Shown: in pieces, positions 59,044-64,000 of the stretch
Numbering within the stretch: the first letter of the stretch is position 1
How the letters are laid out: every line of letters begins with the position of its first letter
Source: Chloroflexota bacterium
GTDB lineage: Bacteria > Chloroflexota > Anaerolineae > UBA2200 > JACIWT01
Reading direction: 5' to 3'
Length of the DNA: 64,000 bases
NCBI GenBank assembly: GCA_014360825.1
Contig: JACIWT010000011.1
Span: 1-64,000, forward strand
Notes under the pieces: model-generated
What the model saw: the letters and a program-made list of their open reading frames with translations, nothing else
Database searches by the model: none
Told to the model about the DNA's origin: nothing
Position numbers and translations under genes: made by a program

Positions 59044-60600
59044 TCATCCCTCCCGTTCTACCCGCGTCGTTACGGCGTGCATTAGATCCTTCAACCCTGG
59101 ATAAGTAGCAACATATTTATGGAAATAGAAGTCGTAGACTTCCTCCAAGTCCGGATTGGGTTCTACTCGGCGTGTGACCCGCACCATCCGTTCCGCTGCC
59201 TCTTGTAAATCACGATATTGGCCCGAGCCAACTGCAGCACAGATAGCCGAACCCAAGGTCGTGGCCTCTTGTACCTCCGTCAAACTAATGGGCAGTTGGC
59301 AGACATCCGCGTGAATCTGCATCCACAGGGAACTCTTGGTTCCGCCCCCGCAGGCGATCATTTCCGTCACCCGCAAACCAGCCTTGGCCATATCCTCCAA
59401 GATGTGCCGAGTGCCATAGGCAGTGCCCTCGTAGATGGCCCGAAACAGATGTCCCACACTGTGTTTCAGGCTCAGGCCCCAGATAACACCTCGCGCCAAG
59501 GGGTCGCGCAGAGGTGAGCGGTTGCCCTGCCAGTAGTCCAAGAGAACTAAGCCCTCAGCGCCTGGGCACACTGCCGCAGCCTTCTCATCTAGAATCTCAT
59601 AGACGCTTATCCCCCTTTTCTGTGCCTCTACCTGCTCTTGGTAGGCGAAGTTATCGGCAAACCATTTAACAATGGACCCCGTGGAGACCTGACCTCCCTC
59701 CAGAATCCAGAGCCCAGGGATCACAGCATCTGGGTATGGTCCCCAGGCCATAGACCCGAAGACTCCTTCCTGGCTCACGGCCAAGTGGCAGGTGGAAGAG
59801 CCCATGATGAGCGCCAACCGACCCGGCTGGACGACATTTAAGCCGATCATCCCAGCATAAGCGTCTATGCAGCCTTCAATGACCGGAGTGCCAGGGACGA
59901 GGCCCAATTCCGCAGCCACTTCTGGCAACAGCGGACCAACTGGCGCTCCCACTGGCAGTACATCCGGCGGCCACTTGGCGGGCAGGTCGTCCAAGCCCAC
60001 ATCGGCCAGCAACTTCTGCGACCAGCCACCCTCCGGACGGGCGTAGTTCCACTTGCACGTCACGTTGTTGATCGAGGCTACCCAGCGCCCAGTCAGTTTG
60101 TAAGTCAGCCAGTCCAGGCTCTCCACAATCTTGTCTGCCTCGCGGTAGATCTCAGGTTCGTTCTCTTTTATCCACAGCGCTTTGGGCAACATCCATTCTG
60201 GCGATTCGATGTTGCCCACGTATTTGAGAATGGGGTCACCGCTGGCAGTCACCCGCTCGGCTTGGTCGTGAGCCCGCACATCCATCCAGAGGAGAGCCCG
60301 CCGCAGAGGGTTACCGTCTTTGTCCACTGGGAGCATGGTGCAGGAGGTATTGTCGAGGCTCAGCCCCACAATTTCCTCGGTGGGCACTCCGCTTTCGGCC
60401 AGACACTCCCGCACAGTGGCCACAGTTGCCTCCCACCAATCCCATGGCTCCTGCTCCGCCCAGCCAGGCTTGGGATGGTACACCGGATACTCACGGGTGG
60501 CGAAGACCAACGGCCTGCCCTCCAAATCAAAGAGCCCAGAACGCAGACTCTGAGTGCCAGAGTCAATCCCTAAAACGTACGGGGGCCTGTGAGCGACCAT
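59044..60600 (-). CDS. FGGY-family carbohydrate kinase (xylulokinase/ribulokinase-like)
   Basis: 518 residues from ATG 60600, GGAGGG upstream. Motifs V-L-G-I-D-S-G-T-Q-S-L-R (phosphate loop), W-M-D-V-R-A, G-C-I-D-A-Y-A-G-M (catalytic Asp), M-G-S-S-T-C-H and A-C-G-G-G-T-K-S (ATP). The N-terminus suits a D-ribulokinase or xylulokinase-type enzyme, but substrate cannot be fixed. With the isomerase next to it, it likely phosphorylates the ketose made there. Confidence 0.9.
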   Translation of the reverse strand: MVAHRPPYVLGIDSGTQSLRSGLFDLEGRPLVFATREYPVYHPKPGWAEQEPWDWWEATVATVRECLAESGVPTEEIVGLSLDNTSCTMLPVDKDGNPLRRALLWMDVRAHDQAERVTASGDPILKYVGNIESPEWMLPKALWIKENEPEIYREADKIVESLDWLTYKLTGRWVASINNVTCKWNYARPEGGWSQKLLADVGLDDLPAKWPPDVLPVGAPVGPLLPEVAAELGLVPGTPVIEGCIDAYAGMIGLNVVQPGRLALIMGSSTCHLAVSQEGVFGSMAWGPYPDAVIPGLWILEGGQVSTGSIVKWFADNFAYQEQVEAQKRGISVYEILDEKAAAVCPGAEGLVLLDYWQGNRSPLRDPLARGVIWGLSLKHSVGHLFRAIYEGTAYGTRHILEDMAKAGLRVTEMIACGGGTKSSLWMQIHADVCQLPISLTEVQEATTLGSAICAAVGSGQYRDLQEAAERMVRVTRRVEPNPDLEEVYDFYFHKYVATYPGLKDLMHAVTTRVEREG

Positions 60601-60690
60601 CCCCTCACCCTCCTTCGCTGACTGTGCAGAAGTCAACGTTTTTCTCTCCCATGCGCTCGTATCCGCGTTGGACCCGCAGGGCAGCGAGGT

Positions 60691-62115
60691 TCAGTCTCGA
60701 CCAAAGACCTTGGCCTCTATCCCCAGCAGATCGCAGACCATTACCAATTCATCAACCCAGTCGCCGTAGATAGCGTGGATGTGGTTGGAGGCGTACGTAG
60801 ATAAAAACTCCTCACCAGTGCATCGGAACTTGGCAAAAGCATGGGGCCATTCGTAAGTGGTCTGCTTCATTAGGGCTTGGTTCTTCTCTTCGTCGAAGCG
60901 GAGGAACTCCCCGCGAATAATGGCCATCCAATATCGCCCGTCCAAGCGTGTCAGACGGGCGAATGTGGCCTCACCTGGCGCTGTCAGATGGTGCACTGAG
61001 GCCCCACCAGCGGGAAAGTAGAGTTCGCTCTCCGGCATGAAGTGCACGTGGGGCATATTATCGGCGGGATCGAAACTCCGGCCAGCAAAATAGGTGGCGT
61101 GCTCACCAGAGTTCACCAGATCGAAGATGCCCAGATCTTCGTGGTAATGCCGTACGTCAGCGAAGAGGGCCGGGGTACCCGAGAGGTGTTTCATGATCTC
61201 CATGGTGAGCGCCGCATCGGTATCAGCCTCGGTGGCACAGACAATGATATCTTTGGGCCCATCCCAATCGTAGGGATCATTGAGAAAGGCCTCGGTGACA
61301 TCCATCGTGCAAAAGTTGTTGGTCAATTCTGGCTGCGCTTTGATGCCACAGAAGTCGAGTCTCCACTCATCGATCAGGCGACGAACGGCATAATAACTGC
61401 GGACCTGGCGCCCCAGCGTCTCCCGAGTGAGTTGCTTGCCATCGTAATGGACATTGCCCCAACGCTCTAACCAGCGGATAGCCTTATCCACTTTGGACTG
61501 GGGTACCTCATCGGCCAAACGCACGATCTCCCACTGGTCGATATGTTCGATGTCGATCCCAAATTGCTTCATCCATTGGTCTGTATTGGACACGGCGGTG
61601 TACATTCCCATAGGACGGCCCCCGAAGAGGCCATAGGTTTCACCTTTGATCCTCTTCACTGCTGCCCCAGCCGCTACAAAGGTTTTCACCCGTTTGTACA
61701 CTTCATCATCCTCGATTTCACCCCAGGTTCGATAGTACTTTACCCCAATTTGGTTAAGCGCACCGGCAGCAGCCAACATGCCCACCAAGCCGGGGTACTG
61801 GGGATTCACGTTGGAGAACAGAAGGATAGGTTGGGGCACGAAGCGGGAGGCAATGGCCGGCAGATGGGGGAAAGCCCATACCGCGAAGTTGAAGATGGTG
61901 ACGTCGCAGCATTCCTGAGTCAATCTGGTTCCTTCCCGCTTGGCAACTTCGTTATTCCAGACGATCTCCTCACCAGCGACGACCTCGTATCCATCCGCCT
62001 CCAATCGCTTCCTGAGGCGCTCCTGAAACCCCATATTCATTTCGATCAGTTGGTTATGGACAAATTCCCGTCCATCCGAGAACGTGAGAACGCCTACTCT
62101 GGCTTTGCTACTCAT
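60691..62115 (-). CDS. L-fucose/L-arabinose isomerase-superfamily protein
   Basis: 474 residues from ATG 62115, AGGAGGTGG upstream. N-terminal V-G-V-L-T-F-S-D-G-R, F-N-F-A-V-W-A-F-P-H-L-P, G-L-F-G-G-R-P-M-G-M-Y, then C-T-M-D-V-T-E-A (metal Glu region), C-A-T-E-A-D-T-D and H-I-H-A-I-Y-G near the C-terminus, as in fucose isomerase-like proteins. Converts an aldose to a ketose with Mn2+. Substrate unknown. Confidence 0.88.
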   Translation of the reverse strand: MSSKARVGVLTFSDGREFVHNQLIEMNMGFQERLRKRLEADGYEVVAGEEIVWNNEVAKREGTRLTQECCDVTIFNFAVWAFPHLPAIASRFVPQPILLFSNVNPQYPGLVGMLAAAGALNQIGVKYYRTWGEIEDDEVYKRVKTFVAAGAAVKRIKGETYGLFGGRPMGMYTAVSNTDQWMKQFGIDIEHIDQWEIVRLADEVPQSKVDKAIRWLERWGNVHYDGKQLTRETLGRQVRSYYAVRRLIDEWRLDFCGIKAQPELTNNFCTMDVTEAFLNDPYDWDGPKDIIVCATEADTDAALTMEIMKHLSGTPALFADVRHYHEDLGIFDLVNSGEHATYFAGRSFDPADNMPHVHFMPESELYFPAGGASVHHLTAPGEATFARLTRLDGRYWMAIIRGEFLRFDEEKNQALMKQTTYEWPHAFAKFRCTGEEFLSTYASNHIHAIYGDWVDELVMVCDLLGIEAKVFGRD

Positions 62116-62192
62116 GTCCACCTCCTGGAGATTATCTAGTGAGTTTAAGAATATTGGGTGTTGGGATAACGAAACCACCGGTTCTTACGCTG

Positions 62193-64000
62193 CTAGGTTT
62201 CTAAGTCGACCCTGAGAGTTGCGCTGGCTCTGAGAGTGAGGCCCTGGTGAAAGGCTAGATGTACTTCTCTGTTCTTTTCGTGCCACTTTGCTTCCAATGG
62301 AGCATTGTCCAAGGTTACCGCTACCGAACGGATGGGGGCGGTCAGGCAACGATAAAAAGTCAGGGTACCCAAGTCCAGTAGTCCATAGGCTAAATGCAGC
62401 ACCTGGCATTGCCGGTCCCCCTCCAGTCGCTGTGCGAAGTAGCCCCAACCATTGGCCGTAACGAAGAAGGCTCGGTGATCTTCTGGACTCAGGCGAGGAG
62501 CAAATGCCAACGCCTTGGCCATGGCATCATAGTGATAGCCTGAGGCAGCCTCCAAGAGTGCCCAACTGCTCATGGGGCGCACATAGTGATCGCCACACTC
62601 TACTTCATTCCACGGACTGCGTCGTGTGCCGTCGTAACGGGCACGCACCCCCCGAATGATTGTCAGCGCTTCTTCGACCATACCTTCCCACAAGAGGAGG
62701 GCCGCTACTTCATACTCGATCCCAGTCCAGACCTCATCGCTATACAATATGGGCACCGCTGGCCTCCCTCCCCGTGGCCACGTGCAGTTCAGCAATCCCG
62801 CATCGCCCTCGTCAGCAAACATGCGAGGCTGTTGTCGAAATCCGATGAAGTTCCTCCGCCAGTTGTAGCGCATGATAGATTGCAAAGTGGCACGGATATG
62901 CTCTCGCGGCAGAAGATACCCTAGATCGAGAAGATGTGCCCACCATTGGCCGAACAACTGGTCAGAGTGGCAGCCTTGACCATACTGATACTTGGGGTGT
63001 TTCCGTAGATCTACATCCTGGATGTAGTATTCCCCGTTCCAAAGCAAGAGATCCAGCAGTTCCCGACCTCGCTCGAAGCGCTCGCGATAGTGGTCTGCCA
63101 TCTCTTGCTCTCCCTGCACACGGGCCATCTCCTCAGCGCTTCGCAACGCAGCCAGATAGAGAGTGCCGATGAAACTGTTGGCTCCATGGAGAGAGATGTC
63201 GTAAGTGTTAGGTTGCTCGCCTTTGATTACGCCATCACCGTCAGTGTCGTGATCATCCATCAGATGAGTCATCAAGCGTTTCACAGCGGGCCATAAACGA
63301 TCGAACCAAGCACGACTGGCTCCATGGCGCACTTCCCGATAGACCTTGAGCACTGTGCCCAGTTCGCCGTCTACGGCATGGTTGTCAGGCCCACCGATCT
63401 TTAACCCCCAAGGTCGTGGCAAATCAAGGGGCAGCGGTGTGCGATGAGGAATAACTCCCTCGGGGCTCATCTGTACCAGGAGATCCACTTCGCGCATGCC
63501 ACGTTCCAGTACCGGGAATAGCCTCGCCAGAGAGTGGGCATAGTTCCAGACATGGGTGCAGTTCAGTGGACAACAGCCGCCGGTGTGCCCTTCTCGCGTG
63601 CTTGCGCCGCGGCATCCCTCAAATCCGTAAAAGTAACCATCCTCGGCCCAGAAGCAAGTTGGCGACCGCGGTACGGAGAGAGGCGCAGAGACAGCATCGA
63701 GCAAGACCGGGGGAAGAGTGCTTTCGAACAACATTTCTCGAAAGAGGCGTGTGATGTTGGTGAGACGTTCTACATGTCCATGCACATATTCGACCACAGC
63801 TAGCGCGTTGTCAAAGCGATGGCTGTAGTGATTGCCAATGCGGTAACGGTGCTCGTCAGTTGGCACCCCCAAAAAGGTCTGATCCCAATCCACATAGCGA
63901 TTGGGGAAGTGCCAACACAAGAGGAACGTAACCGTAAGCCTCTCTGCAGGCGCTAATGTAAATGGCACGACCAGAGCAGCGTTCCAAGTACGTCCAACAG
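62193..64000 (-). CDS. GH116-type glycosidase (glucosylceramidase-like), 5' part outside window
   Basis: At least 602 residues, still open at the window end (T-W-N-A-A-L-V-V-P-F-T-L-A-P-A-E-R). The C-terminal (alpha/alpha)6 catalytic domain shows C-T-H-V-W-N-Y-A-H-S-L-A-R-L-F-P, D-x-D-T-D-G-D-G-V-I, Q-P-N-T-Y-D, D-E-V-W-T-G-I-E-Y and W-N-E-V-E-C-G-D-H-Y-V-R-P, all GH116 landmarks. It releases glucose or xylose from beta-linked glycosides. Adjacent isomerase and kinase would process the freed sugar. Confidence 0.9.
   Translation of the reverse strand, partial: VGRTWNAALVVPFTLAPAERLTVTFLLCWHFPNRYVDWDQTFLGVPTDEHRYRIGNHYSHRFDNALAVVEYVHGHVERLTNITRLFREMLFESTLPPVLLDAVSAPLSVPRSPTCFWAEDGYFYGFEGCRGASTREGHTGGCCPLNCTHVWNYAHSLARLFPVLERGMREVDLLVQMSPEGVIPHRTPLPLDLPRPWGLKIGGPDNHAVDGELGTVLKVYREVRHGASRAWFDRLWPAVKRLMTHLMDDHDTDGDGVIKGEQPNTYDISLHGANSFIGTLYLAALRSAEEMARVQGEQEMADHYRERFERGRELLDLLLWNGEYYIQDVDLRKHPKYQYGQGCHSDQLFGQWWAHLLDLGYLLPREHIRATLQSIMRYNWRRNFIGFRQQPRMFADEGDAGLLNCTWPRGGRPAVPILYSDEVWTGIEYEVAALLLWEGMVEEALTIIRGVRARYDGTRRSPWNEVECGDHYVRPMSSWALLEAASGYHYDAMAKALAFAPRLSPEDHRAFFVTANGWGYFAQRLEGDRQCQVLHLAYGLLDLGTLTFYRCLTAPIRSVAVTLDNAPLEAKWHEKNREVHLAFHQGLTLRASATLRVDLET

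Overview
The window looks like chromosome of an anaerobic or facultatively anaerobic member of the Chloroflexota (Anaerolineae-like). This is inferred from gene style, not from a 16S gene, which is absent. The supporting signs are a GC-rich chromosome, exported proteins with long Thr/Pro-rich linkers, a recurrent short L-P-rich tail motif in those exported proteins, YVTN propellers, DUF58, an ECF transporter, a tungsten-type aldehyde:ferredoxin oxidoreductase, and dispersed intergenic palindromes. There are six tRNA genes: Arg-TCT, Lys-CTT, Ser-TGA, Ser-GCT, Arg-GCG and His-GTG. There is no rRNA and no CRISPR array.

Layout. 1-7.1 kb (minus strand) holds the 3'-truncated N6-adenine DNA methylase, a YhhN membrane protein, a repeat-rich gap, a secreted MBL-fold/lamin-tail protein and a secreted YVTN propeller. 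7.3-14.6 kb (plus) holds tRNA-Arg, a lipoprotein class B PBP, hicBA, a duplicated lipoprotein N-terminus flanking a second toxin-antitoxin pair, a peptide-type solute-binding lipoprotein, an M48 protease and a small unknown protein. 14.7-20.6 kb (minus) is one operon with a dihydropyrimidinase/hydantoinase, a complete ECF transporter (T, two ATPases, S) and an M20 hydrolase. 20.7-21.8 kb is a tRNA cluster with an integrase remnant. 24.3-30.7 kb (plus) is a GntR-led catabolic operon: SCP2, hydroxyacid dehydrogenase, FGGY kinase, class II aldolase and AOR.

30.8-39.3 kb is a visibly less GC-rich block. A PRD/PTS-type activator (plus) faces a minus-strand operon encoding a galactitol-type PTS (IIA, IIC, IIB), a zinc alcohol dehydrogenase, a class II aldolase and a RuBisCO-like protein. 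The combination suggests an uncharacterised polyol or branched-sugar pathway. The RuBisCO-like gene carries a 14-nt homopolymer inside its phosphate-binding glycine loop.

39.8-52.4 kb holds a GNAT enzyme, DUF58, trmI, a large secreted subtilase, a GH99-like secreted protein, a papain-like protease next to a stand-alone copy of its pro-region, an ARMT1/DUF89 phosphatase, tRNA-His and DUF72.

52.5-58.9 kb (minus) is the most striking part: an ArsR-controlled operon of three related ferredoxins, an HdrA-N-like protein, a CcdA protein with three thioredoxin-like domains, a secreted thioredoxin-like protein and a CFeSP-type Fe-S protein. The secreted thioredoxin-like protein reads through an in-frame TGA at the first position of its CxxC motif (U-G-P-C), with a hairpin just downstream. 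It is a candidate selenoprotein. The next gene also has an in-frame TGA.

59-64 kb (minus) is a glycoside-use cluster: FGGY kinase, L-fucose-isomerase-like protein and a GH116-type glycosidase running off the window.
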